Source: Ruegeria halocynthiae
Lineage (GTDB): Bacteria > Pseudomonadota > Alphaproteobacteria > Rhodobacterales > Rhodobacteraceae
Direction: 5' to 3'
Length of the DNA stretch: 64,000 nt
NCBI RefSeq assembly: GCF_900106805.1
Contig: NZ_FNNP01000001.1
Location: 1,762,496-1,826,495, forward strand
Shown here piece by piece: positions 44,338-53,462 of this stretch. Both the position numbers and the translations under genes were made by a program. A model generated the notes under the pieces. That model saw only the letters and a program-made list of their open reading frames with translations. It ran no database searches and was not told the DNA's origin. Within the stretch, counting starts at the first letter, position 1. Each line of letters starts with the position of its first letter.

Positions 44338-46290
44338 TTACTCAGAGTTGCCTGATTTGCCTGCCTTCAACTTGCGTGCACGGTTCTTTTTGCTGGAGGG
44401 TTTTCCAACCGGGGGCTTGGGTCCGCGAGTACGCTTACCTTTGCCTTCCAGCTTCTTTCCCTCTGCATCATCGGCCTGACGGGATTTACGGGGCTTTTTT
44501 GCAACCACGCCCTTGGAGTTGGGCGCGGTAGGTTTTGGGTGTTTCGGCTTTGTAGATTTGGGCTTTTTAACTCGTGGAACCGGATCATCGTTCCAATCAA
44601 CAGGCTGTGTCGTTCCGGGTCGTTCACCTTTTGACGCTGCTGCCCGTTCATCCGTACCGGAGTGACGCTGTGATTTATCTTTGCGCTTAGACGGAGCAGG
44701 ACGACGCGGCGACTTGTCAAACTTGGGCGCGCCCGACAATCGTGTCAGGGCTGCGCCGTCTTCCATTACCATCGCTGGCCCAATCGCCGCCAAGAACCCT
44801 GAAACCGAACCTTCCCGTATTTCTATGAGGGATTCGTTTGGTTGAATACGGATGGCACCGATGTCCTCGCGGGAAAGTTTCCCCAGTTTACACACCATCG
44901 GCAACAGGCGCCTGGGTTCAGCCCCAACGGCACGTCCACCCGCCAGCGAAAACCACACACTCGGGCCAAACGCCTCACGCGGTTTGGCGGCCTCATTGAT
45001 GTCTGACAGCTCCTCAGGGGCTGAGTGCTGTTCGCGATACTTCCGCAGATAGGCGGCGGCAATCTGATCAGGTGTGAAAGTGTCGATCATCCTGTCGATC
45101 AGTGCACGATCCGCATCGGAAGCCGGCTCGGACCAATCGGGGCTGGCCAACATCCGTTCTTCGTCTTTCGCAGATACTGCATCGGCGCTCGGGGCATCTG
45201 ACCAATCTGCGGTCAGTTTGGCCCAACCCAGCAACCGCTCAGCCTTTTTGCGAACATTGCCGGGCACGATCATGGCGCTAACACCCTTGCGTCCGGCACG
45301 ACCCGTTCGGCCGGATCGGTGCAGCAATGTTTCCTGATTGCTTGGCAGTTCGGCGTGGATGACCAGATCAAGATTTGGCAGATCGATTCCACGGGCAGCA
45401 ACATCGGTGGCGACGCACACACGTGCACGCCCATCCCGCATCGCCTGCAGAGCATGGGTTCGTTCGGTCTGTGACAGTTCGCCGGATAGCGCCACGACCG
45501 AGAATCCGCGGTTGGACAGGCGGGTCGTCAGACGGTTAACCATGGCGCGGGTGTTGCAAAATACGATGGCGTTCGGGGCCTCGTAGAAACGCAGAACATT
45601 GATGATGGCGTTTTCACCGTCCCGTGGGGCCACCCGGAATGCCCGATAGTCGATATCGGCGTGTTGGGTCGCTCCACTGGTCGTTGCGATACGAACCGCG
45701 TCACGTTGATAGCTTTTTGCCAACTTGGCGATGGCCGACGGTACCGTGGCCGAAAACAGCAGCGTCTGGCGATCTTTCGGGGCGGCATCAAGGATAAATT
45801 CAAGATCCTCGCGGAAACCCAGATCCAACATCTCGTCCGCTTCATCCAGGACAACAGCCCTAAGCGCCGTCAGGTCAATCGAGCCGCGCATGATGTGATC
45901 GCGCAGGCGTCCGGGGGTGGCAACAACGATATGCGCGCCGCGCGCCAGCGCCCGCCTTTCGTCACGCATGTCCATACCACCAACGGTCGATGCAACAACG
46001 GCGCCCGCTTTTTCAAATAGCCAGGCCAATTCACGTTTGACCTGCAATGCCAGTTCCCGCGTTGGCGCGATGACAAGCGCCAGGGGTGCCCCAGCCTGAT
46101 CAAAGTGATCGTTGTCCCCCAAAAGCCCCGGTGCAATCGCCAATCCGAAACCAAGGGTTTTGCCAGAACCGGTTTGCGCCGAAACCAAAAGGTCTTTGCC
46201 AATGGTTTCAGGATCGGTCACTGCCTCCTGCACCGCCGTAAGGGATGTATAACCACGCCCTTCCAGCGCGTCCGCCAGAGTTTTCTTCAT
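44338..46290 (-). CDS. DEAD-box ATP-dependent RNA helicase with long basic tail
   Basis: A protein of 650 residues. RecA domain 1: Walker A 'SAQTGSGKTLGF' (37-48), 'PTRELALQ', 'TPGRLRDH', 'VLDEADEMLDLGF', 'SAT'. Domain 2: 'IVFCNTRAM', 'VATDVAARGIDLPNLDLVIH' and 'HRSGRTGRAGRKG'. Residues about 470-540 look like a DbpA-type RNA-binding domain, and the last 120 are Lys/Pro/Arg-rich and low complexity. It probably acts in ribosome assembly or cold adaptation, which fits its place inside the ribosomal cluster, but here it is part of an insertion. Confidence 0.93.
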   Translation of the reverse strand: MKKTLADALEGRGYTSLTAVQEAVTDPETIGKDLLVSAQTGSGKTLGFGLAIAPGLLGDNDHFDQAGAPLALVIAPTRELALQVKRELAWLFEKAGAVVASTVGGMDMRDERRALARGAHIVVATPGRLRDHIMRGSIDLTALRAVVLDEADEMLDLGFREDLEFILDAAPKDRQTLLFSATVPSAIAKLAKSYQRDAVRIATTSGATQHADIDYRAFRVAPRDGENAIINVLRFYEAPNAIVFCNTRAMVNRLTTRLSNRGFSVVALSGELSQTERTHALQAMRDGRARVCVATDVAARGIDLPNLDLVIHAELPSNQETLLHRSGRTGRAGRKGVSAMIVPGNVRKKAERLLGWAKLTADWSDAPSADAVSAKDEERMLASPDWSEPASDADRALIDRMIDTFTPDQIAAAYLRKYREQHSAPEELSDINEAAKPREAFGPSVWFSLAGGRAVGAEPRRLLPMVCKLGKLSREDIGAIRIQPNESLIEIREGSVSGFLAAIGPAMVMEDGAALTRLSGAPKFDKSPRRPAPSKRKDKSQRHSGTDERAAASKGERPGTTQPVDWNDDPVPRVKKPKSTKPKHPKPTAPNSKGVVAKKPRKSRQADDAEGKKLEGKGKRTRGPKPPVGKPSSKKNRARKLKAGKSGNSE

Positions 46291-46499
46291 TACCGTTCCT
46301 CGACCATATTGGGTTCGCCACAGTCTCCGAGGCCGAATTCTTGGCCTCAGACAACAAGGGGGGGCACCTATCCCCTTGGCGCAGGGAAGTACAGGCCCAA
46401 ACGAGGTTTTGGTTGGGCCTGCATCGATCGCGTCATCTTTGCATGAGTGAAGGCCATCAGAATTGATTACTTGTGGCGCGTCACAAAAGATAAAGGCGC

Positions 46500-46964
46500 T
46501 TATCGTGCTGCAGGGTCCGACTTTCGCGCAGCTCTTCTGCGGGCCGTCATCGCCCGACCATCACGAATACTCAGCCCCATCAGCGTCAGGTTGGTAGCCC
46601 CGGCGATCAACTCAACGACCTGCACAACATAAAAGCTGGTGTCAAATGACCCCGCATTCGCCTTAGCGCTGAGGTAGATAGCAGCAGGAACAAGGATGAA
46701 CAGGCCGTTGATCGCAATGATCGGCATTCGCTTTTTCTTGGCAAGCGCCGGCGCGTCTTTGCGGCGACGGCCAAGTGACATGCCGGATGCACCGACAATT
46801 GCCATCGCAGGTACGAGAATAAAGAGCCCACTGACGATCATGGATTTGACCACGGCGACAGTAGCATGCGGCGTAAACAGCTCGCTGAACAAAGTGGATG
46901 TCCAGAACACGAGGATAGTAAGAAATCCGACTATTCCGGCGATGGGATGGATTGCTCTTAACAT
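46500..46964 (-). CDS. Four-helix membrane protein, unknown function
   Basis: A protein of 154 residues with four hydrophobic helices (about 5-28, 42-63, 84-103 and 112-132) and a basic C terminus 'RDGRAMTARRRAARKS'. I do not recognise the family. It lies 21 bases after the monooxygenase-like gene on the same strand, so it is likely in the same MarR-controlled operon. The function is unknown. Confidence 0.65.
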   Translation of the reverse strand: MLRAIHPIAGIVGFLTILVFWTSTLFSELFTPHATVAVVKSMIVSGLFILVPAMAIVGASGMSLGRRRKDAPALAKKKRMPIIAINGLFILVPAAIYLSAKANAGSFDTSFYVVQVVELIAGATNLTLMGLSIRDGRAMTARRRAARKSDPAAR

Positions 46965-46985
46965 GGCACTACTCCGGTTTTGGCA

Positions 46986-47354
46986 TCAGGCGACGCAGTG
47001 GTTTTCAACTGATAGCTTTCGAACAAGATGAGGCCGTGCCACTGCACTTGCCGGATAGTCGGCAATCCGACGCTGGAACTCGGGATGGGTAAATGCGTTG
47101 CGGAAGCTGTATACGTTCTGCCAGATCGCGTAGTTCACAAAGGTCGAACTGCCTGCGATGCCCTGATGGAGCTGAGTCGAGATATATCCCGGCTGGGATT
47201 TCATGAAGTCAGCATCATGCGCCCATGCCTTCAGCAGCGCCTGTTCATCTTTCGCGTCTACGGTGAACAGATTGATCAACACCACCGGGCCTCCTTCGGC
47301 CTGCATCTGATCAGCTAGGGTGACGATTTTGTCCAATTCTTCGATGTGAGCCAT
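46986..47354 (-). CDS. Antibiotic biosynthesis monooxygenase-like (ABM) protein
   Basis: A protein of 122 residues: 'VVLINLFTVDAKDEQALLKAWAHDADFMKSQPGYISTQLHQGIAGSSTFVNYAIWQNVYSFRNAFTHPEF' is the ferredoxin-like ABM fold with the usual 'W...F...' strand. ABM proteins oxidise quinone-like aromatics or bind haem. ATG at 47354 gives the family N terminus; the longer frame from 47471 would overlap the divergent MarR gene and its operators. It is divergent from a MarR regulator with two clear operator palindromes, hence probably induced by a small aromatic or redox-active compound. Confidence 0.82.
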   Translation of the reverse strand: MAHIEELDKIVTLADQMQAEGGPVVLINLFTVDAKDEQALLKAWAHDADFMKSQPGYISTQLHQGIAGSSTFVNYAIWQNVYSFRNAFTHPEFQRRIADYPASAVARPHLVRKLSVENHCVA

Positions 47355-47377
47355 TTCGATTTCCTTCGATTCTTTAT

Positions 47378-47415
47378 ATAGCATGCTATTTAATATTGCA
47401 TAGCTTGCTATGCAA
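47378..47415. promoter_or_regulatory. Two MarR-type operator palindromes
   Basis: Site one is the 12-base perfect palindrome ATAGCATGCTAT (47378-47389). Site two has TTGCATAGC (47396-47404) and GCTATGCAA (47407-47415) with a two-base centre. Both share the ATAGC/GCTAT half-site, spaced about two helical turns apart, exactly between the divergent ABM and MarR genes. MarR dimers normally bind such sites. Confidence 0.8.
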
Positions 47416-47430
47416 GTGTAAATCTCACAC

Positions 47431-47862
47431 ATGAACTTCGAAAAAGAAAACTCGGCCGGGTTTCTGGTCAATCATATGGCGCGATTGTTCGCAAAAGAGT
47501 TGCAGCATCAAATTGCACCCCTGGGTATCGTAGTTGGACAATTCCCCATCCTGCTGGAGCTTTGGCTCAAAGACGGAGTGACGCAAAAGGATCTGCTGGA
47601 CAAAATCGATGTCGAGCAAGCGACTCTGGCCAATACGCTTAATCGTATGGAGCGCGATGGCTTGATAAGAAGGACAAAGAGTCTCACTGATGCCAGAGCT
47701 CAATTGATCTGGTTAACCGAGAAGGCAACCGCGCTTCGAAACAGCGCCTATGAAGCGGCTCAGAACGTGAATGCCGATGCGCTGCAGGTTTTGAGCGAAC
47801 CCGAACGCACGAAATTCATGGGCTTTATGCGCAAAATAATAGATGGAATGCGTGCGGATTGA
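47431..47862 (+). CDS. MarR family transcriptional regulator
   Basis: A protein of 143 residues with the MarR winged helix: 'QFPILLELWLKDGVTQKDLLDKIDVEQATLANTLNRMERDGLIRRTKSLTDARAQLIWLTEKA' (about residues 37-99), where the 'DARAQL' wing replaces the usual D-x-R. Helices at both ends form the dimer. It is divergent from the ABM/membrane operon and lies over two palindromes, so it likely represses both sides until a ligand binds. It is the only plus-strand gene in this insertion. Confidence 0.92.
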   Translation: MNFEKENSAGFLVNHMARLFAKELQHQIAPLGIVVGQFPILLELWLKDGVTQKDLLDKIDVEQATLANTLNRMERDGLIRRTKSLTDARAQLIWLTEKATALRNSAYEAAQNVNADALQVLSEPERTKFMGFMRKIIDGMRAD

Positions 47863-47907
47863 GCACACACTGCTTTGCCTACAGGCAAAGACCAAGAAGA
47901 GCCTCAA

Positions 47908-47942
47908 ATAAAAAAACGCCCCCGAGTTAATCGGAGGCGTTT
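47908..47942 (-). terminator. Rho-independent terminator after rpmD
   Basis: AAACGCC (47914-47920) pairs with GGCGTTT (47936-47942), with additional pairs CCGA/TCGG inside, followed on the minus strand by TTTTTTT. It ends the ribosomal transcript 24 bases after the rpmD stop and shows that rplO is no longer in that transcript. The plus-strand MarR gene converges on it. Confidence 0.92.
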
Positions 47943-47965
47943 CCAATTTTCTGTCGAAGGCGCGC

Positions 47966-48154
47966 TTAACCGCGTTCTTCGATGATCTCAACCAGATGCG
48001 GGATCTTGTTGACCATGCCACGGACTGAAGGAGTGTCTTCCAGCTCGCGAGTTCTGTGCATCTTGTTCAGGCCCAGACCAATCAGGGTCGCGCGCTGTTC
48101 GGCGGGGCGGCGGATCGGGGAACCGATCTGCTTGACGACGATGGTTTTTGCCAT
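47966..48154 (-). CDS. rpmD: 50S ribosomal protein L30
   Basis: A protein of 62 residues: '[57 protein letters not shown]', a complete L30. It follows rpsE after 12 bases. It is the last ribosomal gene before a terminator, with rplO displaced by 4.4 kb. Confidence 0.98.
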   Translation of the reverse strand: MAKTIVVKQIGSPIRRPAEQRATLIGLGLNKMHRTRELEDTPSVRGMVNKIPHLVEIIEERG

Positions 48155-48166
48155 GGGTCGCTCTCC

Positions 48167-48736
48167 TTATGCTTCTGCTTGGGCAGCAGCTGGTGCTTCG
48201 TCCCGCTTGGGCAGGATGTCAGCAACCTTTTTGCCACGACGCTGTGCAACCGAACGCGGGCTCTGCTCTTTGGTCAGGCCGTTGATGGTTGCGCGGATCA
48301 TGTTGTACGGGTTCTGCGAGCCCAGCGATTTGGACACAACGTCCTTTACGCCCAGCATTTCGAACACGGCACGCATCGGACCACCGGCGATGATACCGGT
48401 ACCTTCAGGTGCCGAGCGCATGACCACTTTACCGGCGCCGTGACGGCCTTCGATATCGTGGTGCAGGGTCCGACCTTCGCGCAGTTGCACGCGGATCATC
48501 TGACGCTTGGCTTGTTCGGTCGCCTTACGGATGGCCTCGGGTACTTCTTTCGCTTTACCCTTGCCAAAGCCCACGCGGCCTTTCTGATCGCCTACGACCA
48601 CCAGAGCGGCGAAGCCAAAGCGCTTACCACCTTTTACGGTTTTCGACACACGGTTGATCGCAACCAGACGATCTGCGAATTCCGGAGTTTCGTCGCGGTC
48701 ACGACCACGGCCCCGGCGGTTATCACGTTCTGCCAT
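48167..48736 (-). CDS. rpsE: 30S ribosomal protein S5
   Basis: About 189 residues from '[42 protein letters not shown]'. The N-terminal dsRBD-like part and the '[23 protein letters not shown]' motif are conserved. The frame runs further upstream to 48823, but the chosen ATG gives the family start. S5 influences translational accuracy. It is in the spc segment between rplR and rpmD. Confidence 0.97.
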   Translation of the reverse strand: MAERDNRRGRGRDRDETPEFADRLVAINRVSKTVKGGKRFGFAALVVVGDQKGRVGFGKGKAKEVPEAIRKATEQAKRQMIRVQLREGRTLHHDIEGRHGAGKVVMRSAPEGTGIIAGGPMRAVFEMLGVKDVVSKSLGSQNPYNMIRATINGLTKEQSPRSVAQRRGKKVADILPKRDEAPAAAQAEA

Positions 48737-48852
48737 TTTGGCATCCCTTTTCTTTGGTGACGCTTCTCGGCGTCGTTTGTTCAACCCAGGTGGGCCCTGG
48801 CAGTACCAAGGCCCCCGGATCATCGGGGCGGATCGAAACCCGCCCGCAAGCC

Positions 48853-49212
48853 TTAGATCTTCAGACCACCTTCACGCGCAGCGTCGGCCAGAGCCTTCAC
48901 CTTGCCGTGGAACAGGAAGCCGCCACGATCGAAATAGGCCTCTTCGACGCCTGCCTTCTTGGCACGCTCGGCGATGGCCGCGCCCACTTTGGACGCCACT
49001 TCGACGTTGTTCTTGCCAACGATACCCAGATCTTTTTCCAGGCTCGAGGCCGAGGCCAGAGTCACGCCACGTACGTCGTCGATCAACTGAACAGAGATGT
49101 TCTTGTTCGAACGGTGTACGGATAGACGCGGACGACCCGCGTTGACCTTGCGAAGTTTGTTCCGAACGCGCAGGCGGCGCTTCAGAAACAGGGTTCTTTT
49201 GCTGTTTGCCAT
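48853..49212 (-). CDS. rplR: 50S ribosomal protein L18
   Basis: A protein of 119 residues: '[46 protein letters not shown]' and the ending '[27 protein letters not shown]'. It binds 5S rRNA together with L5. It lies 11 bases after rplF. Confidence 0.98.
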   Translation of the reverse strand: MANSKRTLFLKRRLRVRNKLRKVNAGRPRLSVHRSNKNISVQLIDDVRGVTLASASSLEKDLGIVGKNNVEVASKVGAAIAERAKKAGVEEAYFDRGGFLFHGKVKALADAAREGGLKI

Positions 49213-49223
49213 TGTTTGCGTCC

Positions 49224-49757
49224 TTACTTCTTCTTGCCTTCTTTGCGGAAGATGAACTCGCCCTTGTAGCGGATGCCTTTGCCCTTATAGGGCTCGGGAC
49301 GGCGCCATTCACGGATTTTCGCCGCGACTTCGCCCACCTGCTGCTGGTCGTTACCTTCCACAATGATCACGGTCTGCTTCGGTGCGGTTATGGTGACACC
49401 TTCCGGAGCAACGAAATCAACGTCGTGGCTGTAGCCCAGGTTCAGCTTCAGGGTATTGCCCTGCATCTGAGCCCGGTAACCAACACCCTGGATCTCCAGC
49501 TCTTTCTTAAAGCCTTCGGTCACACCGGTCACCAAATTTGCGACCATAGTGCGGCTCATGCCCCACTGCTGGCGCGCGCGCTTGGACATACCACGAGGGT
49601 TGATTTGAACCACGTTGTCTTCGACCGACAGCGTAACGTCGTCGGTCGCGGTAAAGCTGCGGGCGCCTTTCGGGCCTTTAACTTCGATGGTCTGGCCGGA
49701 AACCGAGGCGGTAACACCGCTGGGCAGTTCGACCGGACGTTTACCAATACGAGACAT
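49224..49757 (-). CDS. rplF: 50S ribosomal protein L6
   Basis: A protein of 177 residues: '[31 protein letters not shown]' and the conserved C-terminal '[28 protein letters not shown]'. Two repeated domains are typical of L6. It sits near the factor-binding centre. rpsH ends 12 bases upstream. Confidence 0.98.
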   Translation of the reverse strand: MSRIGKRPVELPSGVTASVSGQTIEVKGPKGARSFTATDDVTLSVEDNVVQINPRGMSKRARQQWGMSRTMVANLVTGVTEGFKKELEIQGVGYRAQMQGNTLKLNLGYSHDVDFVAPEGVTITAPKQTVIIVEGNDQQQVGEVAAKIREWRRPEPYKGKGIRYKGEFIFRKEGKKK

Positions 49758-49769
49758 TGACAGACCTCC

Positions 49770-50162
49770 TTAGAAGACGGTGCAGAGCACTTCGCCGCCA
49801 ACATTGTTGGAGCGTGCGTTCTGGTCCGACATCACACCTTTCGGAGTGCTGACAATCGACACGCCCAGGCCCTGACGGACCTGCGGGATGTCACTGACGC
49901 CCATGTATACGCGGCGACCGGGCTTCGAGACCCGCTTCAGTTCGCGAATAACAGGGGTGCCTTCGTAGTATTTCAGGCTGATTTCGATGGCCGGATGACC
50001 ATTTTCACCAGTCGTCGCCTCGTAGCCACGGATGTAACCTTCGTCCGCCAGCACGTCCAGAACCCAACCGCGCAGCTTAGAAGCCGGGGTGGAAACGGTG
50101 GACTTGCCGCGCATTTGCGCGTTGCGGATGCGGGTGAGCATATCGCCGATAGGATCGTTCAT
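49770..50162 (-). CDS. rpsH: 30S ribosomal protein S8
   Basis: A protein of 130 residues: '[31 protein letters not shown]' and C-terminal '[31 protein letters not shown]'. S8 binds 16S helix 21 and in E. coli represses the spc operon at the rplE site; whether the same holds here cannot be seen. Confidence 0.98.
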   Translation of the reverse strand: MNDPIGDMLTRIRNAQMRGKSTVSTPASKLRGWVLDVLADEGYIRGYEATTGENGHPAIEISLKYYEGTPVIRELKRVSKPGRRVYMGVSDIPQVRQGLGVSIVSTPKGVMSDQNARSNNVGGEVLCTVF

Positions 50163-50175
50163 ATCATTCTCTCCC

Positions 50176-50481
50176 TTACCAGCTCGATTTCACCATGCCG
50201 GGGATCTGACCAGCAGAACCCAGCTCGCGCAGCGCGATACGGCTGACCTTCAGCTTACGATAGTAAGCGTGAGGACGACCGGTCAGCTGACAGCGGTTAT
50301 GAAGACGGGTTGCCGAGCTGTTGCGCGGCAGCTTCGCCAGTTTCAGACGCGCTTTGAAACGCTCTTCCATCGGCTTGCTCTCGTCATTCGCGATTTCTTT
50401 AAGCTCGGCACGCTTTGCGGCATATTTGGCCACCAGGCGTTCGCGCTTCTTCTCGCGTTCGATCATTGCTTTTTTAGCCAT
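50176..50481 (-). CDS. rpsN: 30S ribosomal protein S14 (long, zinc-free form)
   Basis: A protein of 101 residues: '[37 protein letters not shown]...[51 protein letters not shown]'. Only one Cys is left of the zinc C-x2-C pairs, so it is the 'C-' type S14. It is 19 bases after rplE. Confidence 0.98.
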   Translation of the reverse strand: MAKKAMIEREKKRERLVAKYAAKRAELKEIANDESKPMEERFKARLKLAKLPRNSSATRLHNRCQLTGRPHAYYRKLKVSRIALRELGSAGQIPGMVKSSW

Positions 50482-50500
50482 GTCTTAATCCTCCCGGCGC

Positions 50501-51061
50501 TTAGGCGTTGAAGGGCATGTTGAATGCTTTCAACAGTGCCTTACCTTCAGCGTCGGTTTCCGCTGTGGTGGTGATTACGATATCCAAGCCCCAGACCTCG
50601 TCGACCTTGTCGAAGTCGATTTCCGGGAACACGATGTGCTCTTTCATGCCCATGGCAAAGTTGCCACGACCATCAAAAGACGGCTTCACACCGCGGAAGT
50701 CACGAATACGCGGCATCGCGATGGTGATCAGACGATCCAGGAATTCGTACATCCGGTCACCGCGCAGGGTTACCTTGGCACCCAACGGCATATCTTCACG
50801 GACGCGGAAACCCGCGATCGACTTCTTCGCCAGTGTTGCAACAGCCTGTTGGCCAGCAATCGCTGTCAGATCCGCGACAGCCGCCTTGGCTTTCTTGGAA
50901 TCACGAACAGCTTCTGCACCACAACCGATGTTCAGAACGATTTTGTCCAGCTTGGGCAGCTGCATGTCGTTCTTGTAACCGAACTCTTCTTTCAGAGCCG
51001 GGCGGATGGTTTCAGCGTACTGAGCTTTCAGACGCGGGGTATAATTTGCGGTATCAAGCAT
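50501..51061 (-). CDS. rplE: 50S ribosomal protein L5
   Basis: A protein of 186 residues, with '[41 protein letters not shown]' at the N terminus and '[27 protein letters not shown]'-like end ('[15 protein letters not shown]...'). It binds 5S rRNA and contacts P-site tRNA. Its start overlaps the end of rplX by eight bases. Confidence 0.98.
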   Translation of the reverse strand: MLDTANYTPRLKAQYAETIRPALKEEFGYKNDMQLPKLDKIVLNIGCGAEAVRDSKKAKAAVADLTAIAGQQAVATLAKKSIAGFRVREDMPLGAKVTLRGDRMYEFLDRLITIAMPRIRDFRGVKPSFDGRGNFAMGMKEHIVFPEIDFDKVDEVWGLDIVITTTAETDAEGKALLKAFNMPFNA

Positions 51062-51365
51062 CGATCACGTCCCCCGTGGTCTTGGCGAAGCGTACCTTCT
51101 TGTCACCTTCCATGCGGAAGCCAACGCGGGTTGCTTTGCCGTTTTTGTCCAGCAGTGCCAAATTCGACAGCTCGATCGGGTTTGCCTGAGGCAAACGACC
51201 GCCCTGAGAATTCTGGGTCTGGCGGGTGGCGCGGATGGCGATGTTGATGCCATCAACAACAGCTTTACCGGCAGACGGGTTTACCGAGGTAATCGTTCCC
51301 TCTTTGCCCTTGTCCTTGCCGGCCAGCACGACGACCTTGTCGCCTTTGCGGAGTTTAGCAGCCAT
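51054..51365 (-). CDS. rplX: 50S ribosomal protein L24
   Basis: A protein of 103 residues with the KOW motif '[39 protein letters not shown]' and the ending '[23 protein letters not shown]'. An assembly initiator of the large subunit. It starts two bases after rplN. Confidence 0.98.
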   Translation of the reverse strand: MAAKLRKGDKVVVLAGKDKGKEGTITSVNPSAGKAVVDGINIAIRATRQTQNSQGGRLPQANPIELSNLALLDKNGKATRVGFRMEGDKKVRFAKTTGDVIDA

Positions 51366-51367
51366 GA

Positions 51368-51736
51368 TTACAGCACCTCCGGAGCGAGCGAGATGATTTT
51401 CATGAAGTTCTTGCCGCGCAGTTCGCGAACAACGGGGCCAAAGATACGGGTACCTACGGGCTCGTTGTTGTTGTTCAGGATGACGGCGGCGTTGCGATCA
51501 AAGCGGATCGCGGTGCCGTCTTCGCGACGGACTTCTTTGGCGGTGCGTACGACGACGGCCTTGCGGACGTCACCTTTCTTTACGCGGCCGCGTGGGATGG
51601 CTTCCTTCACCGAGACGACAATGATGTCGCCAACGGAGGCGTATTTACGCTTGGAACCACCCAGGACCTTGATGCACTGAACTCGGCGTGCGCCGGAGTT
51701 GTCAGCGACATCCAGATTGGTCTGCATCTGGATCAT
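51368..51736 (-). CDS. rplN: 50S ribosomal protein L14
   Basis: A protein of 122 residues: '[46 protein letters not shown]' and end '[16 protein letters not shown]'-type ('[17 protein letters not shown]'). GGGAG lies before the ATG. L14 is at the subunit interface. A gap of 76 bases separates it from rpsQ. Confidence 0.98.
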   Translation of the reverse strand: MIQMQTNLDVADNSGARRVQCIKVLGGSKRKYASVGDIIVVSVKEAIPRGRVKKGDVRKAVVVRTAKEVRREDGTAIRFDRNAAVILNNNNEPVGTRIFGPVVRELRGKNFMKIISLAPEVL

Positions 51737-51812
51737 GTGGTTTCTCCCGACCTGTGGGGGCTGGTCTAGTTAAATCCCCCAGGGTTTCGACAAATGGGAA
51801 AATCCCGGAAAC

Positions 51813-52043
51813 TTACGCTTCCAGAACTTCCCAACGTTTCGTCTTCGATTTCGGCGCGCATTCGATGATGCGGACTGTATCGCCGACCTTGAAGGCGTTC
51901 TTTTCATCGTGAGCCCGGTATTTCTTGGACTTACGGATGGTTTTCTTCAGAACCGGATGCGTAAAGCGACGCTCGACGGATACGGTTACGGTCTGTGCGT
52001 TGGCATCGCTGGTTACGGTGCCGGACAGGATACGCTTGGGCAT
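51813..52043 (-). CDS. rpsQ: 30S ribosomal protein S17
   Basis: A protein of 76 residues: '[76 protein letters not shown]', a complete OB-fold S17. It lies four bases after rpmC. Confidence 0.97.
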   Translation of the reverse strand: MPKRILSGTVTSDANAQTVTVSVERRFTHPVLKKTIRKSKKYRAHDEKNAFKVGDTVRIIECAPKSKTKRWEVLEA

Positions 52044-52047
52044 AGGA

Positions 52048-52254
52048 TTACTCCTCCGATGCCGCAGCAGCGGCCTTTTCGTTCAGAATGGTTTTGACAC
52101 GGGCAGCATTGCGGCGAGCCGCTTTGATGCCGGCGGTGCTCTCCATCTGACCGGTTGCCTGTTGAAAGCGCAAATTAAAGCTTTCTTTCTTCAGGTTGGC
52201 CAGTTCCTCGCGGAGCTGGTCCGGGGTCTTGTCACGCAGTTCTTGGGCGTTCAT
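52048..52254 (-). CDS. rpmC: 50S ribosomal protein L29
   Basis: A protein of 68 residues: '[42 protein letters not shown]', all helical. L29 lies at the tunnel exit where SRP and trigger factor bind. In most bacteria rplP precedes it directly; here 2.6 kb separate them, so this gene probably starts a new transcript whose promoter lies in 52255-52400. Confidence 0.97.
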   Translation of the reverse strand: MNAQELRDKTPDQLREELANLKKESFNLRFQQATGQMESTAGIKAARRNAARVKTILNEKAAAAASEE

Positions 52255-52608
52255 CGCCTTTTCCTTTGCTCAAAACACCAGAAGGCCCCGTATACGGGTC
52301 ACCTTTGACCTGGTGGATGAATGATAGACATACGAATCGCCCGACTACGCCGGGTGATCGCAAGATGCCGCTCTATAGGGGGTTGAGGGGTGGGTGGCAA
52401 GAGGAAGTTTGGCACCCAGTGTGGGTCTGCGTTACAACACCCCCGATGCACTGCAATACATTTAGGTTGCAGTGGTGTAGATTGCAGTGATGCGCTTCGA
52501 TCACTTTCGAAGCAGAAGAGCTTATCTACAAAACTATTGTGCCTCAAGTAGCTGCTCTCTTAGCATCGGAATTACGTGTTGTGTAACTATTGGCAAAAGA
52601 GGTATTTC
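52255..52608. promoter_or_regulatory. Divergent gap with likely promoter of the rpmC-rpmD segment
   Basis: This is the only space between rpmC (minus) and the secreted-protein gene (plus), so it must contain the promoter for rpmC-rpsQ-rplN and following genes after the rplP terminator. It has A+T-rich patches but I could not fix a -10/-35 pair. Open frames on both strands here look like chance. Confidence 0.45.
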
Positions 52609-52980
52609 ATGAAGCCTTCCAAACTATCGATTTTCACAATCGCCACTTTGATATCAGTAACCTTTGCATCGGCCGCACCTGATGGAAAATGGACGCTTAC
52701 AATAAACTCCAGCAGACCTTGGCAAATGGATATCGCCATAGCTGGCAACACGCCGCAGGTACTTGCGGCCCATGGGATTACGCCCGAAGGCGTTGCAATT
52801 CGAAAAGTAACGGATGACCGTCTTCAATTCGACGCGACGATTGCCAAGCAGGGAAGCTGTTCATCTGGAAGCGTGATGAAGTTTGATCTCAAGTTCAAAA
52901 ATGGAGCCTACAGATCAGGATCAGTAAATGGGCATTGCATAGGCTTCCCCAAATTCCGGGCCCGGGTGACTGCCAAGTAG
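52609..52980 (+). CDS. Small secreted protein, unknown function
   Basis: A protein of 123 residues beginning 'MKPSKLSIFTIATLISVTFASA', a Sec signal peptide; AGAGG lies seven bases before the ATG at 52609. The mature part has 'DGKWTLTINSSRPWQMDIAIAG', two Cys ('GSCSSGS', 'GHCIGF') that may form a disulfide, and a basic tail. It is probably a small beta-sandwich. I do not recognise it. It is more A+T-rich than its neighbours by eye and stands on the opposite strand, so it was probably acquired. Confidence 0.7.
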   Translation: MKPSKLSIFTIATLISVTFASAAPDGKWTLTINSSRPWQMDIAIAGNTPQVLAAHGITPEGVAIRKVTDDRLQFDATIAKQGSCSSGSVMKFDLKFKNGAYRSGSVNGHCIGFPKFRARVTAK

Positions 52981-52996
52981 CCCCCATAAACGCAAA

Positions 52997-53024
52997 ACGC
53001 GGCCTCGTTTACACGAGACCGCGT
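52997..53024 (-). terminator. Terminator after the cold-shock gene
   Basis: ACGCGG-C-CTCGT (52997-53008) pairs with ACGAG-A-CCGCGT (53013-53024) with one mismatch and a four-base loop; the minus strand is followed by TTTTGCGTTT. It separates the csp gene from the convergent secreted-protein gene. Confidence 0.8.
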
Positions 53025-53049
53025 CTGCAACCGTCTAAGTCTGAGTGAC

Positions 53050-53256
53050 TTACGCCAGAGCGATGTTCACAGCCGACTCGCGGCCGTCACGGCCGGGTTC
53101 GATGTCGAATGTTACTTTCTGGTCGTCGGCCAGGCCGGTCAGACCCGAGCGCTCGACAGCAGAGATGTGTACAAACACGTCTTTGCCACCGGTCTCCGGT
53201 GCGATGAAGCCAAAACCTTTAGTTGTGTTGAACCATTTTACGGTGCCGTTGGCCAT
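53050..53256 (-). CDS. Cold-shock protein (CspA family)
   Basis: A protein of 68 residues with RNP1 'KGFGFIAP' and RNP2 'DVFVHISAV', the complete cold-shock OB fold. It binds single-stranded nucleic acid and melts mRNA structure. The 5' leader of about 200 bases to the next gene is longer than needed for a promoter alone, as is usual for cold-inducible csp mRNAs. It lies in the rplP-rpmC insertion with its own terminator. Confidence 0.95.
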   Translation of the reverse strand: MANGTVKWFNTTKGFGFIAPETGGKDVFVHISAVERSGLTGLADDQKVTFDIEPGRDGRESAVNIALA

Positions 53257-53462
53257 ATCCGTAGTCTCCTAGTAAATTGCTGTCCGCGGAATTGCGACAG
53301 CGCGGCGTAGTAGGTCTGGATCGAAAGACTGAACGCCGAAAATCGGGAGACAGTGGTCGAAAAAGAAAAACGTTAGCGCGCCTCACATGGGTCATGTTCC
53401 GGCATATTGCAAGACATATTCCCAAATTCTGTTGAAACGTGATCGCCCTCGGCGACAGTTTG

